In this document: positions 18,988 through 27,899 of the stretch, piece by piece
How the letters are laid out: each line of letters begins with the position of its first letter
Numbering within the stretch: the first letter of the stretch is position 1
Assembly (NCBI GenBank): GCA_013141125.1
Contig: JABFRO010000001.1
Span: 1,922,001 to 1,986,000, forward strand
Source: Methylophilaceae bacterium
Lineage (GTDB): Bacteria; Pseudomonadota; Gammaproteobacteria; Burkholderiales; Methylophilaceae
DNA length: 64,000 nt
Direction of reading: 5' to 3'
The notes under the pieces: model-generated
Told to the model about the DNA's origin: nothing
Seen by the model: only the letters and a program-made list of their open reading frames with translations
Databases searched by the model: none
Made by a program: the position numbers and the translations under genes

Positions 18988-19536
18988 CTAAGCTGGCTTT
19001 GAACCACTCCAGGATGCCATGGTTCTGGGCAGTCTGTCGAAGTCATCAATCAGCCGCACAGCATTCGGTGCAGAATCTGACCAATCCCAAAGCACCAGAT
19101 TTTGATTGTTGGCGTTGCAAGCGGAGGCAAAGCTACGTACCAGAATGCCAGCCACATCCAAGCTTCGCAATTGATTGACCAATTGCCATGTGGCGGGTTC
19201 CTGTTTTTTCGCAGCCATCGCTTCCCAGGCACAAGCCAGATCTTGTGAAGAAAAGCCCAAGCGTTTCAACAAGGCTTCGTCATTGAGATCGGCAATCTTT
19301 GTGCAGTCAATCTCATAGGCAACCAGGGTCATGGGCTGGGGTTTGAATGGAAATCCTTGCTGCGCTTCCATCCAGGCGGTGGTCGGATCAAGTGATAAAT
19401 ACAGGGCCGCGCATCCGGGGCGATTGAAACGACCGCCATGTTTTTTGGCACCTTCGCCGGAAAGCGGATCAAACGACCACATGGGATGATGGGCGCGATA
19501 AGCCATTGCGCTGAATCGGCCAAATGCAATCGTCAA
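18988..19536 (-). CDS. RES-domain toxin
   Basis: A 182-residue RES-domain protein. The family's conserved residues are visible: the Arg in YRAHHP, GGRFNRPG, ALYLSLD, and the Glu in WMEAQQ. RES toxins act on NAD+ by hydrolysis, phosphorolysis or ADP-ribosyl transfer, depleting NAD in the cell. It is translationally coupled (ATGA) to the Xre antitoxin upstream, the standard order for this family. Confidence 0.9.
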   Translation of the reverse strand: MTIAFGRFSAMAYRAHHPMWSFDPLSGEGAKKHGGRFNRPGCAALYLSLDPTTAWMEAQQGFPFKPQPMTLVAYEIDCTKIADLNDEALLKRLGFSSQDLACAWEAMAAKKQEPATWQLVNQLRSLDVAGILVRSFASACNANNQNLVLWDWSDSAPNAVRLIDDFDRLPRTMASWSGSKPA

Positions 19537-20147
19537 GCGTAACCGCCTTCGGCAATGCGCGCGAGATAGGTCTTAATAGCGTCCGCGTGTCCTTCCTTTA
19601 CCAGATCTTCCGCTGTTTTGTCGCCAAAGGATGGCAAGGGCTGAGAGCGGAACCAAGCAAAAGCGCGCCCTACGCCGCCTGACCATTCAGACACGCGGTT
19701 GATGATTTCCACAGTATCGCGCAAACGCGCCTGGGTAGTCCGGCTTTTGCTGCGTGCGCTTTTGGAAACAGAATCACGCGACAAGCCGGTGGCATCGGCA
19801 AGATCATTTTGCGTAATGTGCAACACCTTGGCCAAGGTGTTAGCCGCGACAAAGCCTTCATCGGAAATGACTTGATGCAGAAAATCGGTATCTACCATGG
19901 TTCTCCATGATTGACGACCGCCATAGAATTTTTGAGCCCAATCACCCCAGTCCAAACCACCAACAATCGAGTCAGACCTAGGAGCAGAGTACAAAATTTC
20001 AATTTCATATTCGGTCAGACGTTTCCAACGTGGTTCAACAAAATTTTGTGCCTTGTGTAGTGAATCCAATTCATGATCAGGTTTGGCACCAAGAATTTCT
20101 TGGTGCAGTTTTGTGTCGGTTAGACCACGTTTTTTATTCTGTGCCAT
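19533..20147 (-). CDS. Xre/MbcA/ParS-type antitoxin for the RES toxin
   Basis: A 204-residue antitoxin. The middle holds a helix-turn-helix (KVLHITQNDLADATGLSRDS, about 107-126) and the C-terminus the toxin-binding domain (AFAWFRSQPLPSFGDKTA followed by DLVKEG), whose final residues normally plug the RES active site. The first ~90 residues are an extra region not usual in the family, with YEIEILYSAPRS and GLDWGDWAQKFYGG. ATG at 20147. Confidence 0.85.
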   Translation of the reverse strand: MAQNKKRGLTDTKLHQEILGAKPDHELDSLHKAQNFVEPRWKRLTEYEIEILYSAPRSDSIVGGLDWGDWAQKFYGGRQSWRTMVDTDFLHQVISDEGFVAANTLAKVLHITQNDLADATGLSRDSVSKSARSKSRTTQARLRDTVEIINRVSEWSGGVGRAFAWFRSQPLPSFGDKTAEDLVKEGHADAIKTYLARIAEGGYA

Positions 20148-20430
20148 TACTAATTACTCCTTAGTTGAGTACAACCAATCCTCACGCCTCTAAGCACCAC
20201 GCAAGTATCTACGTGAGAGGTTTAACTACCAGCCCATTAACAAGCTAACATTTCCTTTGTGTATAGGAAAAATAAACGCCGTTTTGTATTAGGAACCAAT
20301 GTTGCGTAAAATAGCTTGGTTGTCAACTTAACAGTCTGGTAGGGTGCGTTCCACGCACCTTTTAACCTCAATACATCGCTTGTTTGGTACGTAAAATGCA
20401 CCCTACGCGCGTTGCCTTCCGCGAATCCAC
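20148..20430. other. Intergenic region between the RES/Xre pair and nadA
   Basis: It contains the promoter region of the antitoxin gene and an inverted-repeat element (listed separately). An open stretch on the minus strand from about 20434 to 20237 has no protein-like features. Confidence 0.5.
20340..20405. repeat. Inverted repeat with TAGGGTGC / GCACCCTA outer arms
   Basis: The outer arms are TAGGGTGC (20340-20347) and GCACCCTA (20398-20405). A tight inner hairpin GGTGCGT-TCC-ACGCACC lies at 20343-20359. This resembles the GGTAGGGTGCG...GCACC intergenic repeats scattered through many betaproteobacterial genomes. It lies downstream of nadA and could end its transcript. Confidence 0.6.
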
Positions 20431-21528
20431 TCAAGAAGCATCCAACATCCGCTGTAAAGCCAGCCTCGCCAGCTCCGCCTCGTCATCCGCCACTTTAATC
20501 TGGTTCACCACATGGCCTTCCGCCAGATTTTCCAGCGTCCAGGCCAGGTGTTGTGGGTCAATTCTGGCCATGGTGGAGCATTCGCATACTACATGCGACA
20601 TGAATTGCACATGCTTGCCTTCCGGTTTCATTTTTTCGGCCAGGCGGTTGACCAGATTCAGTTCAGTGCCTACCAGCCAGCGTGTGCCGCTGGGGGCTTC
20701 GTTGACGGTTTTGAGGATAAATTCGGTGGAGCCTACATAATCCGAATTCAGGCAAACTTCAAACGGCGATTCGGGATGTGAAATCACCAAGCCTTCGGGA
20801 TGTTGTTCACGGAAATTGATAATGTTTTGCTCGCGGAACATTTGATGCACGGCACAATGGCCTTTCCACAGCAGGATTTTGGCGTTTTTGATTTGCTCTT
20901 CGGTGAGGCCGCCCATCGGTTGGTCGGGATCCCACACCGGCATTTGCTCCAGCGGGATGCCCATTTTGTAGCCGCTCCAGCGCCCCAGATTCTGGTCGGG
21001 GAAGAACAGCACTTTTTCGCGCTGGGCAAACGCCCATTCCAGCATTTTGGGGGCATTGGTGGAAGTGCAGACGATGCCGCCATGTTCGCCGCAGAAGGCT
21101 TTGAGGTCGGCGGCGGAGTTGATGTAGGTCAGCGGCGTGATGGTTTTGTCAAAATCCAGTAATTTGGAAAGCTCGCGGCGCGAGCGTTCCACTTTGGCCA
21201 GATTGGCCATATCCGCCATGGAACAGCCTGCGGACAAATCCGGCAGGATGGAAATCTGTTCCGGGCGCGACAGAATATCCGCCACTTCCGCCATGAAATG
21301 CACACCGAGAAACACAATGTACTCGGCATCGGTGGCCGCCGCGTGGCGTGAGAGTTTGAGCGAATCGCCGGTAAAATCGGCATGGCGATATACACCTTCC
21401 TGCTGGTAATGGTGACCGAGTATCACCAGTTTTTTGCCCAGTTTGGCTTTGGCCGCCACAATACGTTGCTGGCAATCGTCCTCGGCCGCATGTTGAAAAC
21501 GTTCAAATTTAATCGTCGCTGTTTGCAT
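20431..21528 (-). CDS. nadA: Quinolinate synthase A
   Basis: A 365-residue [4Fe-4S] enzyme that condenses iminoaspartate with dihydroxyacetone phosphate to give quinolinate for NAD synthesis. Seen are ILGHHYQQEGVY, SAGCSMAD (C102), GGIVCTSTNA (C154) and a late HVVCECSTM, which together provide the cluster cysteines. The length fits the family. It is followed at its 3' end by the inverted repeat. Neither nadB nor nadC is nearby. Confidence 0.95.
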   Translation of the reverse strand: MQTATIKFERFQHAAEDDCQQRIVAAKAKLGKKLVILGHHYQQEGVYRHADFTGDSLKLSRHAAATDAEYIVFLGVHFMAEVADILSRPEQISILPDLSAGCSMADMANLAKVERSRRELSKLLDFDKTITPLTYINSAADLKAFCGEHGGIVCTSTNAPKMLEWAFAQREKVLFFPDQNLGRWSGYKMGIPLEQMPVWDPDQPMGGLTEEQIKNAKILLWKGHCAVHQMFREQNIINFREQHPEGLVISHPESPFEVCLNSDYVGSTEFILKTVNEAPSGTRWLVGTELNLVNRLAEKMKPEGKHVQFMSHVVCECSTMARIDPQHLAWTLENLAEGHVVNQIKVADDEAELARLALQRMLDAS

Positions 21529-21553
21529 ATTGATTCTTCTATTTGATAATTTT

Positions 21554-22012
21554 TTACAATGTTAAATGATGTTGTTCACCCAGTCGGCGCAAGGCATCGA
21601 CATTGGTCCATGAAAAAACGCGCTTTGCCGCCTCGCGCCAATCTACCCACTCATAACGCACATGCTCATCGGGTGCCAGTTTTACCGCTACCGGCGCGGG
21701 TAATTCCAGACCTAACAGATGCTCGCGGTTATGTGTCACGCCAGGCGCATAACGATAACGCCAATGGGCATAAATTTCATATTCATTGACTACCTGCCAG
21801 TTAGTGAGATTATACAGCTTGGCATCGAGACCGGTTTCTTCCATGACTTCACGCATTGCGGTATCACGCAAGGAAGCATCCGTTGCTTCCACACTGCCGG
21901 TGACGGATTGCCAAAAACCGGCCTTGTCCGCACGCTCGATGAGCAGCACTTGCAAGTCCGTGGTATAGATGACGACGAGAACGGAAATCGGGGTTTTGTA
22001 CATGGTTGGCAT
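21554..22012 (-). CDS. nudB: Dihydroneopterin triphosphate diphosphatase (Nudix)
   Basis: A 152-residue Nudix hydrolase. It starts YKTPISVLVVIYT, as NudB does, and continues through GSVEATDASLRDTAMREVMEETG, one residue longer than the standard Nudix spacing and with Asp where the first Glu usually lies. ALRRLGEQ near the end is family-typical. It dephosphorylates dihydroneopterin triphosphate in folate synthesis. In many relatives nudB follows aspS; here it is next to nadA, 28 kb from aspS. Confidence 0.85.
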   Translation of the reverse strand: MPTMYKTPISVLVVIYTTDLQVLLIERADKAGFWQSVTGSVEATDASLRDTAMREVMEETGLDAKLYNLTNWQVVNEYEIYAHWRYRYAPGVTHNREHLLGLELPAPVAVKLAPDEHVRYEWVDWREAAKRVFSWTNVDALRRLGEQHHLTL

Positions 22013-22090
22013 AATAGAGCAAGCCTGTGAATTATGTTACTCTGGCTTGAAATTCTTGAGGATGAAATCCTGCATGATGCATCTACCCAT

Positions 22091-24490
22091 ATGAAGCCAA
22101 CCACACAAAATTCGAGATCAGAATTCCCCGATATTTCTTCCATACGTTTTTCGCTATTGGTGCTGGCGCTGGCTTATACAGCATTTGTGATTTACGGCAG
22201 TCTCGTCCCATTGAATTTTCAGCACCACCCTTGGCAGTGGGCGCTGGAATCATTCAGAAACATTCAATACCTTAATCTTGGTATCAGCTCCCGCGCGGAT
22301 TGGGTAGCCAATATTCTACTATTCATCCCTTTAGCCATTGTTTGGCTAGGCACCCTCTGGCATTCAAGAAGTTTAGCCTGGCGCGCTCTAGCTACGCTCT
22401 TTGTACTGATTGGCTGTTGCAGCTTAAGCGTAGCCATTGAATTTACCCAACTGTTTTTCCCTCCACGAACAGTTTCCTTGAATGACATTTATGCGGAAAC
22501 CCTGGGCACCATCATCGGCCTGACTGCATGGTGGATGACGGGTGCGACCATTTCACGCTGGTATCTAGGCTGGCGCATAGCCAATGGTTCTATTGATCTC
22601 GCGCAACGACTACTTTATACCTATCTGTTTTTACTCTTCGGCTACAACCTGCTACCGCTTGATCTAACGCTAAGTCCCTTCGAGATTTTTCATAAATGGC
22701 GTGAAGGGCGGATTCTCATTATCCCGTTTATTGATGGTCAAGCCAATCTGGCACAACGATTTTATGCGCTGATTACGGATGTATTGATATGGCTTCCCGT
22801 TGGCCTGTTGGCACAATTAAGTGCAGGGCATCAGGCCAGGCAAATCTGGTTCAGGCTCACGGCTACAGCGGCTTTAATCGAATTTCTTCAAGTATTTGTT
22901 TATACCCGCGTAACCGACACCAGCGATATTTTGACGGCCAGCCTGGGTTCTGCCATTGGCATATGGCTAGCCAGCCTCTGGAACGGCCAAACCACCAGCG
23001 CAAAACAGAGCAATTCAACACAAGGCTATGCCGGGCTAATTACTGGACTTGCGTTCTGGCTTGCACTCATTTTCTCGGTGTTCTGGTATCCGTTTGATTT
23101 CGACATGAATGGTTCGTTTGTGCGTGGCCAACTGGCTGAAGCTAGCAGTCGCGTGCCCTTTTCTTTGTATTATTTTGGTACGGAATACCGTGCCGCCACG
23201 GAGGTTTTGCATAAGATAGGATTCTTTTTACCGCTGGGTGTACTGCTGGTTTTACTGATAAACCGAATACACTTTATTTTGCCCCCGCTAAAAAAACTGC
23301 TGGCTCTGACAAGCGTGGCTCTTATTGCGGCATCGGTTGAAGCGGGGCAACTTTTTTTGCCGCACAAATTCGCGGATTTGACTGACTTGGTATTGGAAAC
23401 AATGGGCGGTTGGATCGGAATTATACTGATCTTGAAAATACAAACCACTCAACGCACCAGACCGATGCCAACTCAACTGGCACCCGTTATGGCAACGCCT
23501 GCATTAGCGGTACCGCAACAAAATCCATGGCTGTTTGTAACAGGCTTGGTGCTTGGCATTGCGCTGCTACTTTTGGCTATCACCCATATTTCCGCCGTGC
23601 CTTATAACATCCGCGAATTGATTTCAGCGGATTACCCAATATTTTCCGCGCTACTGTTGGCATGTAGTGTAATTTTGAGTTTCGGCTTTCCGGTCTGGGC
23701 GGTAATACGTTTAGCCGCAGGTCGGCAGCAACCGCTTGCTTTACCAAAAATGATACTGATTCATGCAGGCATTGCTTGGGTTTTATTGCGCTTGGCGGTA
23801 CCGCTTGAAAGCATTCATGACATTGTAGGTTCACCCATTTTGAACTGGCCTTGGGAATGGGAAAGGATTGGGCGATTTATGGCCTTGTTTGTACTTTGGT
23901 CGGTAACTTCATTTGGTGCTGTGATGATCACATTGCGAACTTGGGTGCCCAATTATTCAAGGCTTCTCTGGATGTGGATAATTATTTCGACGCTACTGTT
24001 CCCAGTTTCCTATTTCGTTGTAATAAAGCAAGCTGCCACGGATAACCTCTACGAGCTTCTGGATGGAGGAGGAACGCCTGTTGCTTGTATGTGGGTAGTT
24101 GCCGGGATTTTCGTATTAGCCTTGGCGGGAACACAACTGGCTCGGGCAGCAGGTTCAAGGTTTCAAGTGGGTGCCATCCAGGGAATATTATGGGGCATCA
24201 TTTCCTTCCCCTTAACATACTTGGCTCTGAATGCCGGATTTGAATCTTACATCATCAAATATGACCAGGTTTTTTCCGCATTTCAGTTTCTGCTGAGTCA
24301 GGATAGAGCGCATTATGCAGAGCCAACAGAGCTGCTACTGCGTTATGCAATCGTGCACGGGGTATTGCTTTTAACTATTGCAGTTTGCCAGCTGCCATTT
24401 TTCTGGGGCGCTGAATCGGCTTCTGCGTACACATCCACCAGCCCAACATCGGAACATAAACGTCGGCGTAGAAGCAAAGCCAGGGCTTGA
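22091..24490 (+). CDS. Large VanZ-family membrane protein with three VanZ-like modules
   Basis: About 799 residues with some 18 or more hydrophobic helices. Three segments share the VanZ pattern of a helix, an E-x-x-Q-type motif and D-x-x-x-x-x-G: AIEFTQLFFPPRTVSLNDIYAE near residue 120, ALIEFLQVFVYTRVTDTSDI near 275, and ASVEAGQLFLPHKFADLTDL near 415. The C-terminal third is hydrophobic without that motif. The single-module VanZ proteins are about 120-200 residues, so this is an expanded form. The start at 22091 (MKPTTQ) is chosen by position; ATG at 22034 would add 19 residues and neither has a clear ribosome-binding site. Function is unknown; VanZ proteins influence envelope and lipoglycopeptide sensitivity. 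Confidence 0.8.
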   Translation: MKPTTQNSRSEFPDISSIRFSLLVLALAYTAFVIYGSLVPLNFQHHPWQWALESFRNIQYLNLGISSRADWVANILLFIPLAIVWLGTLWHSRSLAWRALATLFVLIGCCSLSVAIEFTQLFFPPRTVSLNDIYAETLGTIIGLTAWWMTGATISRWYLGWRIANGSIDLAQRLLYTYLFLLFGYNLLPLDLTLSPFEIFHKWREGRILIIPFIDGQANLAQRFYALITDVLIWLPVGLLAQLSAGHQARQIWFRLTATAALIEFLQVFVYTRVTDTSDILTASLGSAIGIWLASLWNGQTTSAKQSNSTQGYAGLITGLAFWLALIFSVFWYPFDFDMNGSFVRGQLAEASSRVPFSLYYFGTEYRAATEVLHKIGFFLPLGVLLVLLINRIHFILPPLKKLLALTSVALIAASVEAGQLFLPHKFADLTDLVLETMGGWIGIILILKIQTTQRTRPMPTQLAPVMATPALAVPQQNPWLFVTGLVLGIALLLLAITHISAVPYNIRELISADYPIFSALLLACSVILSFGFPVWAVIRLAAGRQQPLALPKMILIHAGIAWVLLRLAVPLESIHDIVGSPILNWPWEWERIGRFMALFVLWSVTSFGAVMITLRTWVPNYSRLLWMWIIISTLLFPVSYFVVIKQAATDNLYELLDGGGTPVACMWVVAGIFVLALAGTQLARAAGSRFQVGAIQGILWGIISFPLTYLALNAGFESYIIKYDQVFSAFQFLLSQDRAHYAEPTELLLRYAIVHGVLLLTIAVCQLPFFWGAESASAYTSTSPTSEHKRRRRSKARA

Positions 24491-24511
24491 TTCGGCCGTC
24501 AGGAAAAATCC

Positions 24512-25285
24512 ATGCAGACCATTTTGCCGCATGACCTTGATCTACTTGAAAAGCTAATAGCAATTGCCCGTGATGCAGGCGACATTATTTTGTCGGTGTA
24601 CGCTACAGAATTTGCAGTACATACCAAGGCCAATTCCTCACCGGTCACAGTAGCCGATGAACGTGCCGAAGCCTTGATTTTGGCAGCATTGGCTAAATTG
24701 ACCCCGGAGATTCCGGTCATTGCCGAGGAAGCTGTTGCCGCAGGAAACATCCCAAATTTCGACAAAAATTTCTGGCTGGTAGACGCTTTGGATGGCACGC
24801 GCGAGTTCATCAACAGAAATGGCGAATTTACAGTGAATATTGCGCTGATTGAGAACGAAAAGCCGGTACTCGGCGTGGTGTTTGCCCCGGCGCTGGGGCG
24901 CTTGTTTACAGGGCAAGTCGGGCAAGGGGCATTCCAGCAGCAAGGCTGGGAACAGCGCACTATCCACTGCCGCCCGCTGCCTGAAGATGGTTTAACAGTG
25001 GTTGCCAGCCGCTCGCATAATGATGCCTGCGCTCTGGAAGCCTTACTCTCCGGGCGCAAAGTGGCGGCAATAAAAACGGCGGGTTCCTCCTTGAAGTTTT
25101 GTCTGGTCGCCAGCGGTGAAGCAGACATGTATCCGCGTTGGGGACGCACCATGGAATGGGATACCGCCGCAGGACATGCGGTGCTATTGGCGGCGGGAGG
25201 ACGCGTGGTGGATGTAGCTGGCAAGCCGCTGGTTTATGGCAAACCCGGTTTTACCAACCCATATTTTATCGCGTCGGGCGTTTAA
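24512..25285 (+). CDS. cysQ: 3'(2'),5'-bisphosphate nucleotidase CysQ
   Basis: A 257-residue inositol monophosphatase-fold enzyme that hydrolyses PAP, the by-product of sulfate activation. Metal-binding motifs are IAEEA near residue 70, WLVDALDGTREF near 89-100 and WDTAAGHAVL near 212. The family motif DPxDGT reads DALDGT here. It begins 22 bases after the VanZ-like gene. The stop overlaps the convergent ypjD-like gene by 4 bases. Confidence 0.92.
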   Translation: MQTILPHDLDLLEKLIAIARDAGDIILSVYATEFAVHTKANSSPVTVADERAEALILAALAKLTPEIPVIAEEAVAAGNIPNFDKNFWLVDALDGTREFINRNGEFTVNIALIENEKPVLGVVFAPALGRLFTGQVGQGAFQQQGWEQRTIHCRPLPEDGLTVVASRSHNDACALEALLSGRKVAAIKTAGSSLKFCLVASGEADMYPRWGRTMEWDTAAGHAVLLAAGGRVVDVAGKPLVYGKPGFTNPYFIASGV

Positions 25286-26124
25286 CGATTGAGCAAAACT
25301 TCCAGCACAAATTTACTGCCCGCATAAGCCAGCAGCAACACCACAAAGCCGCTGAGCGTCCAGCGTATGGCTTTGCGGCCACGCCAGCCGTAGCTATATC
25401 GACCCAGCAACAGGCCGCCAAAAATCAGCCAGGAGAGTATGGTGAAAATGTTTTTATGGTTAAGCTTTACCGCTTGCCCGAAAATCTGTTCAGAAAACAT
25501 CACGCCCGTCACCAGCGTGAATGTGAGCAACAAAAACCCAAAACCAATCACGCGGAACAACAGGGTTTCCATGGTTAACAAAGGCGGAAAATCAGGCAAT
25601 TGAATCAAAGTTGGTTTGCGGTGCAAATTACGTTCGGCTACCATCATGAGCAAAGCATGTAGCGCGGCAAAGGTAAACAGGCTGTAGGCCAACATGGCAA
25701 TAATCAAATGCACCTTGAACAAGGCTAATCCGGCGTAGGGCAGCACGTGCGTTTCTGGCATCAATTTTTGCAAGATCACAAAAAAAGCCGCAGGCGGCAG
25801 TACAAAGGCTTGCAGGCTGTGCAAATGCTGTTTTAAATCAGTGAGCCAGTAAATTAAAACCGTCAGCCAGAATATCGCGGACAAGGCATTGGCAAACCCC
25901 AGATTCAGGCCATGGTTAAATAAGGTGTGATACAGCAAGCCGCCATGCAGCAGCAAGCCAATGGCAATAATAGCGGTATGCCAGCGCAAACGCGCGCCAA
26001 AACCGGTGCGCGGATTGGCAACAGGCGCTTTGGCGTTGTTTTGTTTTTTGGCGCTGCGCCAATAATCTGCGGCTACCCACAGGTAAATAAAGGCAACGGC
26101 TAAATAGGGTGCAAACTCAATCAT
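25282..26124 (-). CDS. ypjD: CcsA/YpjD-family membrane protein
   Basis: A 280-residue protein with about eight transmembrane helices belonging to the cytochrome c assembly (CcsA/ResC-like) superfamily. The central H-rich helices include KVHLIIAMLAYSLFTFAALHAL, and the late part has LNHKNIFTILSWLIFGGLLLGRY. E. coli YpjD has the same position, divergent from ffh. It lacks the WWD heme-handling signature I would expect of true CcsA, so a general membrane role is safer. Confidence 0.88.
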   Translation of the reverse strand: MIEFAPYLAVAFIYLWVAADYWRSAKKQNNAKAPVANPRTGFGARLRWHTAIIAIGLLLHGGLLYHTLFNHGLNLGFANALSAIFWLTVLIYWLTDLKQHLHSLQAFVLPPAAFFVILQKLMPETHVLPYAGLALFKVHLIIAMLAYSLFTFAALHALLMMVAERNLHRKPTLIQLPDFPPLLTMETLLFRVIGFGFLLLTFTLVTGVMFSEQIFGQAVKLNHKNIFTILSWLIFGGLLLGRYSYGWRGRKAIRWTLSGFVVLLLAYAGSKFVLEVLLNR

Positions 26125-26241
26125 GGTCGGGTTACTTCAATTGAAGCCATTTGGGTTAAAATCAAAACTTATACAACACTATAGCATGTGACGAATTGGC
26201 GGTTAAAGCCTTTGTCTCATGCGTCTATTGGGCTACACATT

Positions 26242-27594
26242 ATGCTTGAAAATCTTAGCGGTAAATTACAGGGCGTTATCAAGAGCCTGCGCGGACATGC
26301 CCGGCTCACCGAGGACAATATCGCCGATGCCATGCGTGAAGTCAGAATGGCCTTGCTGGAGGCCGACGTGGCCTTGCCTGTGGTTAAAGACTTCATCGCG
26401 CAAGTTAAAGCGCGCGCGCAGGGCAAAGAAGTGTTGCAAAGCCTGACCCCCGGGCAAGCGGTGATTCAGGTCGTGCATGAAGAACTGACCAAACTGATGG
26501 GCGCAGAAAGTGTAGCGCTCAATCTAGCCGCCGTGCCCCCCGCGATTATTCTCATGGCAGGCTTGCAAGGCTCCGGCAAAACCACCACCTCCGCCAAACT
26601 GGCCAAACTGCTCAAGGAACAAAAAAAGAAAGTGCTGCTGGCCAGTGCCGATGTATATCGCCCCGCCGCCATTGAGCAACTGCGCACACTGGCCAAAAGT
26701 CTGGACATAGATTTCTTTGAATCCGATGCCAGCCAAAAACCGGAAGATATTGCACAACAAGCCTTAAGCCATGCGCGGCTCAATTACTTTGATGTGATGA
26801 TTTTTGATACCGCAGGCCGCTTGGGCATTGATGAAGCCATGATGGCGGAAATCAAAAACCTGCATACGCTGCTCAACCCCATCGAAACCCTGTTTGTGGT
26901 CGATGCCATGCAGGGTCAGGATGCCGTCAATACCGCCAAAGCCTTTGGCGACACCCTGCCGCTGACCGGTGTTGTGCTCACCAAACTGGATGGCGATGCA
27001 CGCGGCGGCGCGGCGCTATCGGTGCGCCACGTCACCGGCAAACCCATCAAATATATCGGTGTCAGCGAAAAAGTGGACGGTCTGGAACCCTTCCACCCCG
27101 AACGCATGGCCTCACGCGTGCTGGGCATGGGCGATGTGCTATCACTCATCGAACAGGCGCAGAAAAACGTTGATCTGGATGAAGCCAAAAAACTCGCCGA
27201 AAAAGTCAAATCCGGCAAAGGCTTTGACCTCAACGACTTCAAGGCGCAAATGCAGCAAATGCGCAAAATGGGCGGTATGGAATCCCTGATGGATAAATTA
27301 CCCGCGCAGTTTTCCGGCATGGCCGGTAAAGTCAGCGGCGAAATGGGCGACCAGGCCATACGCCGCATTGAAGGCATTATCAACGCCATGACCCCATTGG
27401 AACGCACTAAACCCGAACTGATCAAAGCCTCGCGCAAACGCCGCATCGCTATGGGTTCAGGCGTGCAAGTGCAAGAAGTCAACCGCCTGCTAAGCCAGTT
27501 TGAAGAAGTACAAAAAATGATGAAAATGTTCTCCAAAGGCGGCATGAGCAAAATGATGCGTGCCATGCAAGGGAGATTTCCGGGGTTTAAATGA
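26242..27594 (+). CDS. ffh: Signal recognition particle protein Ffh
   Basis: A 450-residue SRP54 GTPase that binds 4.5S RNA and targets nascent membrane proteins. The N-domain is followed by G1 GLQGSGKTT near residue 105, DTAGRLGID near 188, TKLDGDARGG near 247 and a methionine-rich M domain (MQQMRKMGGMESLM, KMMKMFSKGGMSKMM). The ATG at 26242 (MLENLSGKLQ) is the family start; a longer frame from 26188 has no support. Confidence 0.96.
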   Translation: MLENLSGKLQGVIKSLRGHARLTEDNIADAMREVRMALLEADVALPVVKDFIAQVKARAQGKEVLQSLTPGQAVIQVVHEELTKLMGAESVALNLAAVPPAIILMAGLQGSGKTTTSAKLAKLLKEQKKKVLLASADVYRPAAIEQLRTLAKSLDIDFFESDASQKPEDIAQQALSHARLNYFDVMIFDTAGRLGIDEAMMAEIKNLHTLLNPIETLFVVDAMQGQDAVNTAKAFGDTLPLTGVVLTKLDGDARGGAALSVRHVTGKPIKYIGVSEKVDGLEPFHPERMASRVLGMGDVLSLIEQAQKNVDLDEAKKLAEKVKSGKGFDLNDFKAQMQQMRKMGGMESLMDKLPAQFSGMAGKVSGEMGDQAIRRIEGIINAMTPLERTKPELIKASRKRRIAMGSGVQVQEVNRLLSQFEEVQKMMKMFSKGGMSKMMRAMQGRFPGFK

Positions 27595-27899
27595 TAGTGA
27601 TTGGGTAGTAGGGAAATGTACTGCTGATTTTTGTTTAAACCAATAGCATTAAGCGTTAAGAATATTACAAGGTTGGCTCCAGTTATGCCTGGCGGTTCTA
27701 TAGACAGTCGCCGCCAGCTCGCCTAATCAAACCAAATCGCTTGACGCAATTTCTGCTGCAGGATAGCCTGCATTCGCAATGAACCATTTGCCCGTTGCCT
27801 GCAAACCTGGGGATTAGGCTGGCGCAGCACAATTGTGATTTATATTCGACTAGTGTTGATAGACCATTACATCCACAAACCCGATAAGAGGAATACTCA
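27595..27899. other. Intergenic region downstream of ffh
   Basis: 305 bases. No gene is visible on either strand and no terminator-like hairpin is strong enough to call. It probably holds the promoter of the next gene. Confidence 0.4.

Noticed and set aside
20237..20434. 65-codon open frame on the minus strand next to nadA
   Set aside because: It crosses the intergenic inverted repeat and has no start signal or protein-like pattern.
24499..25224. 241-codon open frame antisense to cysQ
   Set aside because: Opposite a well-supported enzyme; low-complexity Ser/Ala-rich translation with no family pattern.
26916..27566. 216-codon open frame antisense to ffh
   Set aside because: Opposite the GTPase and M domains of Ffh; no recognisable features.
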